Shown here piece by piece: positions 24,871-33,381 of a stretch of 64,000 bases of DNA. This DNA comes from Polyangia bacterium (lineage in GTDB: Bacteria; Myxococcota_A; Polyangia; Nannocystales; Nannocystaceae). The notes beneath the pieces are model-generated. The model was not told the DNA's origin and searched no databases. It saw only the letters and a program-made list of their open reading frames with translations. A program made the position numbers and the translations under genes. The stretch is taken from NCBI GenBank assembly GCA_030430565.1, contig JAUIKS010000012.1, forward strand, positions 124,001 to 188,000. The letters are read 5' to 3'. Position 1 is the first letter of the stretch. Every line of letters starts with the position of its first letter.

Positions 24871-26003
24871 CGATCGGGACGTCCGTAGTCAGCTCCTCGG
24901 CGCTCGGAGGTAGTGTCGACGACTTGGGGTCAAGACGTCTGGCAGACACCACCACATCGTGGGCCGTGAAGCAGGCATCGCGCGAATTAGCACGCGTGAA
25001 CCAATGGGCCTCCGTCGCCGCGTGATGGGCGTCGCGCGTCGCTCGACTCGACACTCGCACTTGAGGTGTCCAACGGGCGACGCGCGCGCTCCTTGAGTAG
25101 CGGAACGTTCGGGTCACGCGAGCGCGAGGTGTCGATCTGACCGCTGGAATCCTTCGCTCGGCACACGGGGCACAGGGCGCCTACGTTTCGACGGGAAGCG
25201 TTTGGTGGTGATCCCGCGCTCCTTGAGATGCCTAATCGGACATCACGAACCATCTCTACAGGCGGAGGTGTGAAGGCCCGCGCCGGCTCGCCCGGGAGCC
25301 CCCGCACCAACCCGGATCAACTGGGCGGACCGAGGCGCCCAGTCAGCTCGGTCGACCCGGTCAACTCGGTCAACTCGGTCAACTCGGTCAACTGAGTGAG
25401 ATCACTAAATAAACTCGGTCAACCGAGATGTACATGGTTACAGCGACCTTCCGACTCGTGAAGGGGCGCACTGGCCACGGCGCGTCGCGACCGGAGGCCC
25501 GTCTCGGCTCCGCAGCGACGCCGACGGGCGCGAAGCCTGGCGCGACGTGTCGGTCTGATAGGTGTCTCAGCGAGATGCTTCGCCGCGCTCGCTCGTTCCT
25601 GTTGGGATCACAACCCGCCGACTGTCGCTCGGTGACCGCTCCCGAGAACCATCAAACGTGGCCAAAGAGACACCATCCGAGGAACTGCTCCGCGCCGCGT
25701 GGGTGGCCGGCGGGTACCGTTGAGACCGCAACAGACACCAGGACCAATCGCGTAGGAAGGACGCCGGAGCGGTGGACGAATTCGTCCCTCCGACACGCGC
25801 GCGAGACCGCCCGGCCTCGCACCTCGTCGACGCGCTCGAGTTGAGACACCTATTCGACGATCGGGGCGCCGGCCCTGCGCGCGGTGACACGGCGCGAACA
25901 TGAACACATAGACATACGCACACTCTGCCGCGATGTACCGCTTGTCAGCGGCTCACCGATCCGTTGACATGGGGAACCGCAGGTTCCAGCGGAGCGAGGA
26001 CCC
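24871..26003. other. Gene-poor stretch of the element
   Basis: About 1.1 kb without a gene I can support. Open frames at 25428-25844 (plus) and 25567-25923 (minus) have poor composition; a plus-strand reading near 25660-25720 (VAKETPSEELLRAAWVAGGY) stops early and may be a relic. It contains the 9-bp repeats at 25341-25427 and a palindrome GGAACC-GCA-GGTTCC at 25973-25987. Confidence 0.5.
25341..25427. repeat. Iteron-like 9-bp tandem repeats plus palindrome
   Basis: Six 9-bp units in a row from 25341: AGTCAGCTC, GGTCGACCC, three GGTCAACTC, and GGTCAACTG. An AT-rich spacer (GAGATCACTAAATAAA) then leads to CTCGGT-CA-ACCGAG at 25414-25427, which contains the same GGTCAAC core. The layout resembles binding sites for a replication, partition or regulatory protein. 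Confidence 0.75.
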
Positions 26004-27545
26004 ATGGGGAATTGGGACTGGAGAAAGGACTGGTGGAAGATCCTGGCCGGCCTCGGCGCTGTCAGCGGCGTCGCTGCCCTTGGCGTCCATGTCCACCGGA
26101 CGCGGCAGCGTCAGCTCGAGTTCGATGAACGTGACCTTCGGTGGTCACAACTGTGCATGCGAGCGACCTCGCGGGCGATCGGCGAGAACCTCGGCGTCTG
26201 CACCCTAGTTTGGGAGCAAGAGATCGATAGTCGCGGTCTTCCTGCGTTTCGCGCCCAGAAGGGGCGCGGGCACTACGTTGTCACGCCTGGTCCCCACGGG
26301 CACAACTGGACGCTCCTATACGTGATCGACGGAGTGTCGTATCGCGCGATATGCCTCAAGCCCGACGAGGAGCCGTGCATCGTCGCCGCGTTGCAGGACG
26401 CGGCGGGCGAGCATTTTCTCGCGGACGAGTTCACGTGGCAGGTCGATCAGCGGGTCGGGGTCATGTTCGCGCAACGAGGCTCGAGATCCGTGCGCATCCG
26501 TCGTCGTCGAAACGGCGGGACGTGCGCGCTCTTCGAGGTCCTGAGCGACGGGCGCCGGGGCGAGTTCCGTCATGTAGCGAACGGCTCCGCGAAGTCGCTT
26601 AAGGTGGTCGGTGCAAAGGTGCTCTTGAACGCCGACCGACGGTCATTTCCGACAGCGTCCCTCGTCACGGATCGCGGAGTCCTGCCGTGGGACTATTTGG
26701 AGCAGGACGACGAAGTCGTCGCGGCCGCGGACTACGAAGAAGGTCGTTTCGAAATCGCGTTCGGCGACGAGCGCGAGTTCGTCCTCTCCACAGGGCCCGA
26801 CGAGCATACGCGCGTGGATATCGAGCAAGGTTCGTTCGCTGAGTTGGTCTCGAGCGCCCGAACGACTCCACGCGAGAGCGCCCCCGAGAGCCAACGTTTT
26901 GAGGACGTATTCGCGGCTCGGCGCAGCGACGATATTGAGGACGCATGGGAGCGCAAATTCGAGCAGATGGAGCGGGACGCGGAGCGAAAAATGGAAGCCG
27001 TCATGGCACGCCTCAGCGATCAAGAGAAGCAGTTCAACGCGGAGGTCGAGCGCCTTCGGGGAGAACTCGCGGCGACGAAGCGGCGCGACCATGCGAGCCC
27101 ACGCGACGCCGCTCCGCGGACGCAGTCGATCGAGGCCCGCCTACGAGCTGGTGTTCCTGTCCGATTGGCCGAGCTCGAACAGGTTGACCAAGCCGGACCC
27201 CGCAGCACTGGTGAACGCCGGTTCTTATGGAGTCAGCGTATGCGCTCCGCCGTCAGTGAGCTCCCGGTGACGTTCCCGAACCGCATTCTCGTGACCGCTC
27301 AAGACGTGCTCGAGGCGATGGCGCGCATCATCGAGCGCGACTCGATCTCGATCGACGTCCGCGGGGATCAGTCGGATCTCTTGCGCGCGCTGCTGGACGC
27401 TGATGGTGGCCTGTCGCTCGCTCCCAAGCAACGATCGTTCGGCGCAGTACTTCCGTGGCTGGCGGAGAAGAAGCTCCTGACCAAGAAGATCTCACGCCAG
27501 GACTGGCTCTTGAAGTTCGGACAGATCGAGATGCTGGCGCCGTAA
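26004..27545 (+). CDS. Membrane-anchored protein with coiled coil, unknown function
   Basis: About 513 residues with GAGGA before ATG 26004. One N-terminal transmembrane segment (WWKILAGLGAVSGVAALGVH, about 10-29) is followed by a mixed alpha/beta region (about 60-290), a charged coiled coil (about 310-375: WERKFEQMERDAERKMEAVM and following) and a C-terminal domain (about 395-513) ending LLKFGQIEMLAP. If the N-terminus stays in, most of the protein faces the cytoplasm. No family is recognised. It is the largest cargo gene and so the best candidate for the element's main effector. Confidence 0.7.
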   Translation: MGNWDWRKDWWKILAGLGAVSGVAALGVHVHRTRQRQLEFDERDLRWSQLCMRATSRAIGENLGVCTLVWEQEIDSRGLPAFRAQKGRGHYVVTPGPHGHNWTLLYVIDGVSYRAICLKPDEEPCIVAALQDAAGEHFLADEFTWQVDQRVGVMFAQRGSRSVRIRRRRNGGTCALFEVLSDGRRGEFRHVANGSAKSLKVVGAKVLLNADRRSFPTASLVTDRGVLPWDYLEQDDEVVAAADYEEGRFEIAFGDEREFVLSTGPDEHTRVDIEQGSFAELVSSARTTPRESAPESQRFEDVFAARRSDDIEDAWERKFEQMERDAERKMEAVMARLSDQEKQFNAEVERLRGELAATKRRDHASPRDAAPRTQSIEARLRAGVPVRLAELEQVDQAGPRSTGERRFLWSQRMRSAVSELPVTFPNRILVTAQDVLEAMARIIERDSISIDVRGDQSDLLRALLDADGGLSLAPKQRSFGAVLPWLAEKKLLTKKISRQDWLLKFGQIEMLAP

Positions 27546-27728
27546 GCGTTGAAGAATGGCCGTTTAGGAGCAGATTTTAACCGCGCGACATTGCTCGCTG
27601 TCACTCCAATGGGTGAATTAGCCCTCTGCCCATTTGCGCGCTTCGCTGGAAAATTTGTGACGTTCGAAATCGCTAATCACTCGATCGAGAGGAGTAATGC
27701 TGCGATATCGCGCAGCATGACATCGAAC

Positions 27729-27756
27729 TTGAATGCTTTTAGAGAGTCGTTATAAA
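27729..27756 (+). promoter_or_regulatory. Promoter of the tail-collar gene
   Basis: TTGAAT, 16-bp spacer, TATAAA, then GGAGG at 27766-27770 and ATG at 27776. This is a standard sigma-70 layout in an AT-rich stretch; the 230 bp before it hold no supported gene. Confidence 0.55.
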
Positions 27757-27775
27757 TTGCCCGTCGGAGGTAACG

Positions 27776-28309
27776 ATGAGTTCAGAACTGTCAGAACGGC
27801 TCCAGATACTCGAGGCACTGTCGTCCGCTCGTACTGGAACATCAGGAAAGATCGGCGATCTTCGGTTTTCTGTCTTGCATCCCCCCGAATTTCAGCGTCT
27901 ACATGGCAAGGTCTGGAGGCTTTGCGACGGCTCCAGCATGAAGGGAACAAAGCTTGCCAAGGTGCTTCAAACAGATTCTCTGCCTGATGCGCGAGGTAGG
28001 TTTCTACGCGCGCTAAATCATAATGGCGGCGTCGACCCAGATAACAGCAGACGTCCTGGCAGCCCTCAGGATGATGCCTTTGCCAAGCATAATCACGGAG
28101 GTGGAAATCATAAGCACAGCCATGGTTCGAGTTGGTATGAAGGCGCCATTTTTGCCAATCCTCGAGGGTATCTTTCCGGTGGAAACGAATATCATAAAGA
28201 TGGCGAGTTTGCCATACACAACTCAGGCGACATAATTGACTTTGAAGGCGGTGGGGAGACTCGTCCAAAAAACGTGTCTTTCTATCTGTATGTAAAAGTC
28301 GACGAATAA
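27776..28309 (+). CDS. Phage tail-collar / tail-fibre C-terminal-like protein
   Basis: About 177 residues. It shows the tail-collar pattern: WRLCDGSSMKGTKLAKVL, LPDARGRFLRALN, the GSPQDDAFAKHNH and NHKHSHGS histidine cluster, and the end ETRPKNVSFYLYVKV. In phages this forms a trimeric, metal-binding receptor tip. No other tail, head or lysis gene is near, so it is an orphan acquired from a phage. The gene is clearly AT-richer than its surroundings. Confidence 0.8.
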   Translation: MSSELSERLQILEALSSARTGTSGKIGDLRFSVLHPPEFQRLHGKVWRLCDGSSMKGTKLAKVLQTDSLPDARGRFLRALNHNGGVDPDNSRRPGSPQDDAFAKHNHGGGNHKHSHGSSWYEGAIFANPRGYLSGGNEYHKDGEFAIHNSGDIIDFEGGGETRPKNVSFYLYVKVDE

Positions 28310-28447
28310 CTCCGTACCGTTTGTACTCGGTGAGTCAGGACGAGCTCTTCGGCGCCAAAATTCTTGTGTGGACGGCGAAGACCGCTGCGGTGTCGTCGTT
28401 TACCCGAGGTGAGAGTCCCTATCGATCGCTGCGAGGAGACACCCGAA

Positions 28448-28912
28448 ATGGCCAGATCGCGCGACAAACGAAAGGGGCGGCGACGGGAGAGACACCACGG
28501 CGGACCCGTCGCTGCGAATCGACCCGACTCAGATGGACATCAATCCGACACAACGAGCACGGACAAGGCGCACGACGCCGCCGTCGTAGGTGGGTCGGAC
28601 GGCTCACAGAGTGAGACCGCCAGTGCGGACAACGATGAGGGGCGCACAGACACCAGCGGAGCCTCCTCCGACAAGATCGACAAGCGCGCGGCTGACACCG
28701 CTGCGTCCGCCGAGGCAGCAGCGACTCGCCCGCCGACTGGAAAGCCGCAGCCCGCGAGTGAGCGAGTCCGACGCCGGACGCTCCGGCTCAGCCCCCGCAC
28801 GAACGCGATGGCTGAGCGCCTCGCGGCGGTGCGCGGGATCGATGTGAACGCGACGATCGCCGTGGCGATCGCGGAGGACTACTTCCGATTGTTCGGGACC
28901 GGGGTGGAGTAG
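28448..28912 (+). CDS. Disordered protein with C-terminal ribbon-helix-helix-like domain
   Basis: About 154 residues from ATG 28448, with GAGGAG upstream. A basic start (MARSRDKRKGRRRER) leads into a long Ser/Thr/Asp/Ala-rich unstructured region, then about 45 residues (RRRTLRLSPRTNAMAERLAA, then VRGIDVNATIAVAIAEDYF) that look like an RHH DNA-binding domain. It may act as an accessory or partition-type protein on sites such as the nearby 9-bp repeats (inference). Confidence 0.6.
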   Translation: MARSRDKRKGRRRERHHGGPVAANRPDSDGHQSDTTSTDKAHDAAVVGGSDGSQSETASADNDEGRTDTSGASSDKIDKRAADTAASAEAAATRPPTGKPQPASERVRRRTLRLSPRTNAMAERLAAVRGIDVNATIAVAIAEDYFRLFGTGVE

Positions 28913-28961
28913 CCGACCTGCTTGGTCGCGGACAGATACCGGTTCCTAGCTGCCCACGCGT

Positions 28962-29070
28962 GTTCACGAGGTGAACAGGTGGCTCTCAAACTCTCCGAAA
29001 TCAGCCTGTAGAGGTGTTCTAGTCTGGGATGTGAATTTCTCGCCAGAACACGTTGCCCTCCCTGTTCACC
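28962..29070. promoter_or_regulatory. Paired operator-like sites upstream of the HTH coiled-coil gene
   Basis: GTTCAC-GAG-GTGAAC is a perfect palindrome at 28962-28976. Its right part GGTGAACAGG recurs inverted as CCTGTTCACC at 29061-29070, just before the ATG at 29087. This suggests two binding sites for the XRE protein encoded next. Confidence 0.5.
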
Positions 29071-29086
29071 GCGCTACATCTCGAAC

Positions 29087-29818
29087 ATGGACAAAGAAAC
29101 GGAATTCGCCCAGCAGCTTCGGGCCCTCGCTTCGGAGCGCGGTTTCTCGCAGGCGGAGATCGCGCGGCGTTCGAAGTTGTCGCGTTCTACGGTCAACCGG
29201 CTTTTCAACGGACGGTTGCCGACTGTGGAGCAACTCGAGCAACTAGCGGCTGTCTTTGAGGTCAGTACCGACACCTTAGTCGGTAGCAGCGACGCCACAA
29301 GTGTGCTCGCACAGGCGAAAATTGGACCGACCGCAGAGGAACACCGGCAAGTCCTCGAGGAAGCAGCCCGTGTAAAGGCTGAGTTGCTCAGCGTGAAAGC
29401 GGAGCTGAACGCGGAACGTGAGCGCCGGAAAGAGGCTGTTTCGGCCCGCCTCACGGCAGAACGTCTGGCCGATGAGCTACGAGCCGAGCTCGATCGCGCC
29501 CGTGTCATCGAACAGCAGCTCCGTGGACGCCTTCAGGAGGCTCAGGCGTTCGGGGACAAGTGGGCTGAGACTTCTCTTGGGCAGACGACGCACATCAAGG
29601 CGTTGGAGGAGGCGAACAGCGTGTTGACGCGGGACTACGCCGCTACTGCGGAGCATCTACAGCGCTACGAGAAAGCCTACAAGTTGCTTGCTAAGCAGTT
29701 TCAGCAACTTCAGAGGAGCAATCAGGCGCTCGCGCACCGGGATCGGAGCCGGGCAGATCCGAGCGGGGCCGTCTTGGCTGGACTCCTGGGGTTTGCGTTT
29801 GGTCGTTCAATGTCCTGA
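29087..29818 (+). CDS. XRE-family HTH protein with long coiled coil
   Basis: About 243 residues. Residues 5-62 are a Cro/CI-type HTH (FSQAEIARRSKLSRSTVNRL, then FNGRLPTVEQLEQLA). Residues 80-215 are a continuous coiled coil rich in Ala, Glu and Arg, and the tail (SGAVLAGLLGFAFGRSMS) is weakly hydrophobic. Likely a DNA-binding repressor or an organiser of the element. No clear ribosome site precedes the ATG, so it may be leaderless. It is the last gene before the right end. Confidence 0.8.
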   Translation: MDKETEFAQQLRALASERGFSQAEIARRSKLSRSTVNRLFNGRLPTVEQLEQLAAVFEVSTDTLVGSSDATSVLAQAKIGPTAEEHRQVLEEAARVKAELLSVKAELNAERERRKEAVSARLTAERLADELRAELDRARVIEQQLRGRLQEAQAFGDKWAETSLGQTTHIKALEEANSVLTRDYAATAEHLQRYEKAYKLLAKQFQQLQRSNQALAHRDRSRADPSGAVLAGLLGFAFGRSMS

Positions 29819-29840
29819 CGAGACACGTGTACAGGCCCGT

Positions 29841-29860
29841 CGATGTTCCCGATATGTGCC
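29841..29860. repeat. 20-bp direct repeat near the right end (possible integrase arm site)
   Basis: CGATGTTCCCGATATGTGCC, 19 of 20 bases identical to 19863-19882 and in the same orientation, 144 bp inside the right core. Confidence 0.6.
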
Positions 29861-29924
29861 ACGCGATCCGCACGATCCAGCGTCTCTCCGCGACGCCACG
29901 CGTACTCGCTAAACCACAAGAAAA

Positions 29925-29985
29925 CCGGTCCTACGGCCCGAAAGGACGGAAAAGGCACGCTGCCGGGGTGAGGCCGTAGGACCGG
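29925..29985. repeat. Long hairpin at the right end of the element
   Basis: CCGGTCCTACGGCC (29925-29938) and GGCCGTAGGACCGG (29972-29985) form perfect 14-bp arms. Weaker pairing extends outward (CACAA with TTGTG), and the loop holds a small hairpin GGCA-CGC-TGCC (29954-29964). It ends 18 bp before the right core. It could be a recombinase accessory site, a terminator protecting the host gene, or a small RNA. Confidence 0.7.
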
Positions 29986-30003
29986 GTTTGGTTGTGTGTG
30001 TCG

Positions 30004-30015
30004 TACGCGGCCTAC
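30004..30015. other. attR core
   Basis: TACGCGGCCTAC, identical to 19796-19807 and in frame with the downstream kinase half (YAAY then DPKLDRK). Confidence 0.85.
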
Positions 30016-32676
30016 GACCCTAAGCTCGACCGCAAGATCGCGCTCAAGCTGCTGCACGCGAGCGAGCAGCCGGGCACCGCCCACTTCCGGCACTCGCAGG
30101 CCCAGCTCGAGCGCGAGGCCCGGGCGGCGGCCAAGCTCTCGCACCCCAACGTCGTGCAGGTCTACGACGTCGGCGTGGTCGACGAGCAGGTGTACATGGC
30201 GCTCGAGTACATCGACGGCTCGACGCTGACCGACTGGCTCGAGGAGCCCGAGCGCGCGCGGAGCTGGCGCGAGGTCGTCGAGATGTTCCTCGAGACAGCC
30301 AAGGGGCTGATCGCGGCCCACGACGCCGGCGTCGTCCACCGCGACTTTAAGCCGGACAACGTGCTGCTCGGCGCCGACGGCCGCCCGCGCGTCGCCGACT
30401 TCGGGCTCGCGCGGACCACCCAGGGCGAGGGCGGGGGAGTCGGCGCGCTGGCGATGATCTCGGGCCCGCAGTACGGCCCCTCGGAGACCGCCGAGGGCAT
30501 GGGCGCCGCGCACACGGTGAGCGCGGCGGGGACGATCGCGGGGACCCCGGCGTACATGTCCCCCGAGCAATTCGCGGGCGTGACGGTCGGGCCGGCGAGC
30601 GACCAATTCTCGTTCTGCGTCGCGCTCTACGAGGCGCTGTTCTCGGCGCGCCCCTTCGTCGGCGAGACCCTGGTCGCGCTCTCTGGCGCCGTGATCGCGG
30701 GCGAGCTGCAAGACCCGCCGCGAGGGCACGGCGTCCCCGCGGGGGTGGTGCGGGCCGTGACGCGCGGGCTCGAGAGCAGCGCCGACGATCGCTTCCCGAC
30801 GATGCGGGCCTTGACCGACGCGCTGCGTCGCGAGGTCGCGCCGCGACGGCGCTGGGCCTGGGGCCTCGCGGGCGCGGTCACGGCGACGGCCATGGGCGGC
30901 GGCGCGGTCTTCGGCATGCAGCTGGCGGGCGCGCCCGTCGACCCCTGCGCGGCGGCTGACACGGCGCTGGACGGGGTTTGGAACGGCGAGCGCGAGGCCG
31001 CGATCACCGGGGCCTTCGCGGCCACGGGGAAGGTCTTCGCGGGGGACCTCGCGCGCGATGTCACAGCGGTGCTCGACGAGTACGCGCGCGCCTGGACGAG
31101 CATGCGCCGCGACGCCTGCGAGGACACACGCGTGCGCGGCGAGCAGTCCGAGCAGCTGCTCGATCAGCGCGTCGCCTGCCTCGATCGCCGCGCGCTGCGG
31201 ATGCAGACGCTGGTGGCGGGGCTCAGCGAGGATGTCGGAGAGGACATCTTGATGGCCGCGCCGACGGCCGCGCGCGAGCTCGCCTCGCTCGCGCCCTGCG
31301 AAGACCGCCAGTGGCTGCTCGACCCCAAACGCGGCGGGCGCTTCCTCGCGCGCGACCTCCCACCGGCCGAGCGCGAGCGCTTCGACGAGGCGCTCGAGTC
31401 GATCGAGCGCGGCCGGGCGCTCGACAGCCTCGGGCGCTTCGACGACGCGCGGCGCGAAGCCAGCCGCGCGCGGGAGCTCGGCGACGCGCTCGCGCAGCCC
31501 TGGCTGCAGGCCCAGGCGCTGAACCTCGCGGGGGACGTCAGCGCCGGCGAGCGCGACGCGGAGGCGGCGCTGGCGTTGCTCGACGAGTCCCTTTGGAGCG
31601 GGGTCGCGGCCGGCGACGGTGAGCTCTCCGCGCGCGTGCTGATCTCGATGGCGCACCTCAAGGGCTCGTTCCAGGGGCAGCTCGACGAGGCCTTGACGAT
31701 GCTCGCGCGGGCGGAGCCGGTCGCGCGTGAGCAGCCCGAGCGCGAGGAGCTCGAGGTCCGAGCGCGGGCCCTGAAGGCGCAGCTCTTGGCGCGAAAGGGC
31801 GAGCGCGAGCGGTCGCTCGCGCTGTTCGACGCCGTGCGCCCGACGGCGGCGCGCGTCTACGGTGAGACGCACCCGCTGACGCTCAACGTGATCGAGGACC
31901 ACGCGATCGCCTACGCGGGGATGGGCGAATGGGAGCGGGCCGCGCAGCTGTTCCAGGAGCTGCTCACGCGCCGCGTCGAGCTGCTCGGCGAGCGGCACCC
32001 CGAGGTCGCGACCGCGTGGACGAACCTCGGCGTCGCCTCGAGCGAGCTCGGCGACTTCGCGCGCGCGATGGAGTGCAATCAAAACGCGCTCGAGATCTAC
32101 AGGGCCGCGCTCGGCGAGCACAACGATCGCGTCGCGCTCGCCCTGCACAACCTCGCCGACGCGGCCAAGGCCGCCGGCAAGCTCGACGAGGCCCGCGGCT
32201 GGCATGAGGAGGCGCTCGAGATCCGGCGCGCGGTGCTCGAGCAGGGGCACCCCGCGATCGGCTTCTCGCTCGACGAGCTCGGCCGCGTCGCGCTGGCGCA
32301 GGGGCGCCTCGACGACGCGCGCGAGCTCCTGACGCAGGCCCGCGCGCAGCTCGAGGGCGCGCTCGGGGCCGACCACCCGCGCGCGGCCCTGGCGGCGCAC
32401 TTCCTCGGCGAGACGCTGCTCGCCCAGGGCGATCGCGTCGCCGCCCAGGCGCAGCTCGAGCGGGCGCTGAAGGCCCTCTCCGAGAAAGATGTCGACCCGC
32501 TGTGGCGCGCTGACACCGAGCGCGTCCTGGCCGCGGCGCTCGTCGACGCGGACCCGAGCCGCGCGCGCGCGCTGGCGGTGGCCGCCCAGGCGCGCTACCG
32601 AGACGCGGGCGAGCGCGCCGCTGATCACCTCGAGACGATCAATACATGGCTAAAAGAACATCCCGCTGAGGGGTGA
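30004..32676 (+). pseudogene. C-terminal part of the split Ser/Thr kinase: kinase core, membrane segment and TPR repeats
   Basis: About 890 residues. It starts at YAAYDPKLDRKIALKLLH, which holds the catalytic Lys. It continues with VVHRDFKPDNVLLG, VADFGLART and SPEQFAG, then a transmembrane segment near 30855-30930 (GLAGAVTATAMGGGAVFGM), an outside region, and a run of TPR repeats to the end (HNLADAAKAAGKLDEARGWH and similar). This is the PknB-like kinase with an extracytoplasmic TPR tail common in myxobacteria. In the present state it lacks the glycine-rich loop; an upstream TTG at 29992 has no ribosome site. Excision would join it to 19280-19807. It ends 7 bp from the convergent ECF sigma gene. 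Confidence 0.9.
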
Positions 32677-32683
32677 GCGCCCG

Positions 32684-33319
32684 TCACTCGCCGCCGTCGC
32701 CGCCGGGCTCGACGCAGCGGCGGATCGACTGCGCCCAGCGCTCGAAGTTCATCATCGTCGAGCGGCGGGCGTCGGGCGAGGCCGCGACGCGCTTCATGGC
32801 GACCTCGAGGGCCTCGCGGGCGCGGCGGAGCCGGCTCTTGGCCGTGCCGTGGGGGATGCCGAGCACCGACGCGATCGCGGAGGTCGAGAAGCCCTCCCAG
32901 TAGTGCAGCTCGATCGCGATCTGCAGGTCGACCGGGATCTTGCGCAGCGCCGCGAGCAGGATCTGCTGCTCTTTGTGGCGCGCGAGGATCCGGCTCGGGG
33001 ACGTCCCGAGGTCCTCGACCGACTGCGCGGCGAGGTCGACCGCGGCGCGCTGGCGCTTGAGCTGGCGGTAGTGGCGGTACAGCTCGTGACGGGCGACGGT
33101 GAACAGGTAGGTGCGAAAGCTCGACTGCTTGCGGAACTGGTCCTTGGCCTTGACCAGCGCGAGGAAGGTGCGCTGGATGAGGTCGTCCATGCCGGCGTCG
33201 ACCTTGTTGCGGAAGAAGCAGTACAGGCTGTCGAAGTGGCGGCGCAGGAGCTTGTCGCCGGCGTTGCGATCGCCGGCGCGCCAGGCGTCGAGCAAGACGT
33301 AGTCGTCGTTGGCCGTCAT
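32684..33319 (-). CDS. ECF-type RNA polymerase sigma factor
   Basis: About 211 residues from ATG 33319 (ATG 33331 is possible). Region 2: AWRAGDRNAGDKLLRRHFDS, FFRNKV, DDLIQRTFLALVK and SFRTYLFTVARHELYRHYR. Region 4: DLQIAIELHYWEGFSTSAIA then SVLGIPHGTAKSRLRRARE. It redirects RNA polymerase to stress or envelope promoters. No anti-sigma gene is adjacent on the same strand; it converges on the kinase-TPR gene with a 7-bp gap. Confidence 0.9.
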   Translation of the reverse strand: MTANDDYVLLDAWRAGDRNAGDKLLRRHFDSLYCFFRNKVDAGMDDLIQRTFLALVKAKDQFRKQSSFRTYLFTVARHELYRHYRQLKRQRAAVDLAAQSVEDLGTSPSRILARHKEQQILLAALRKIPVDLQIAIELHYWEGFSTSAIASVLGIPHGTAKSRLRRAREALEVAMKRVAASPDARRSTMMNFERWAQSIRRCVEPGGDGGE

Positions 33320-33381
33320 GCGCGGTGTCATGGTAGCGCGCCTCGCCGAAGGCATCATCTCGCGCGTTCGCGCGCGGGCCG

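Larger units (their letters stand above)
19796..30015. mobile_element. 10.2-kb integrative element inserted in a Ser/Thr kinase gene
   Basis: Bounded by two identical 12-bp cores, TACGCGGCCTAC, at 19796-19807 and 30004-30015. Both lie in the same codon phase of the two halves of one kinase gene. Removing 10,208 bp leaves one core and an uninterrupted reading frame of about 1062 residues through GGMGVVYAAYDPKLDRK. A tyrosine recombinase sits beside the left end. Cargo differs from the host in content and partly in GC (AT-richer around 27550-28320). No replication, conjugation or capsid genes are seen, so it is a small genomic island or satellite-like element, not a full prophage or ICE. Confidence 0.9.

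Noticed and set aside
25341..25394. CRISPR array
   Set aside because: Units are 9 bp and directly abutting with no spacers.
25428..25844. Open frame of 138 residues in the element, plus strand
   Set aside because: Composition is Arg/Thr/Ser-rich with no similarity, no ribosome site, and a competing minus frame; it looks like a chance frame in a gene-poor stretch.
27549..27755. Short frame of 68 residues before the tail-collar gene
   Set aside because: Begins with TTG without a ribosome site and overlaps the tail-collar promoter; no similarity.
27776..28309. Calling the 10-kb element a prophage because of the tail-collar gene
   Set aside because: No terminase, capsid, portal, tail-tube or lysis gene is present; only the integrase and one tail gene are phage-like.
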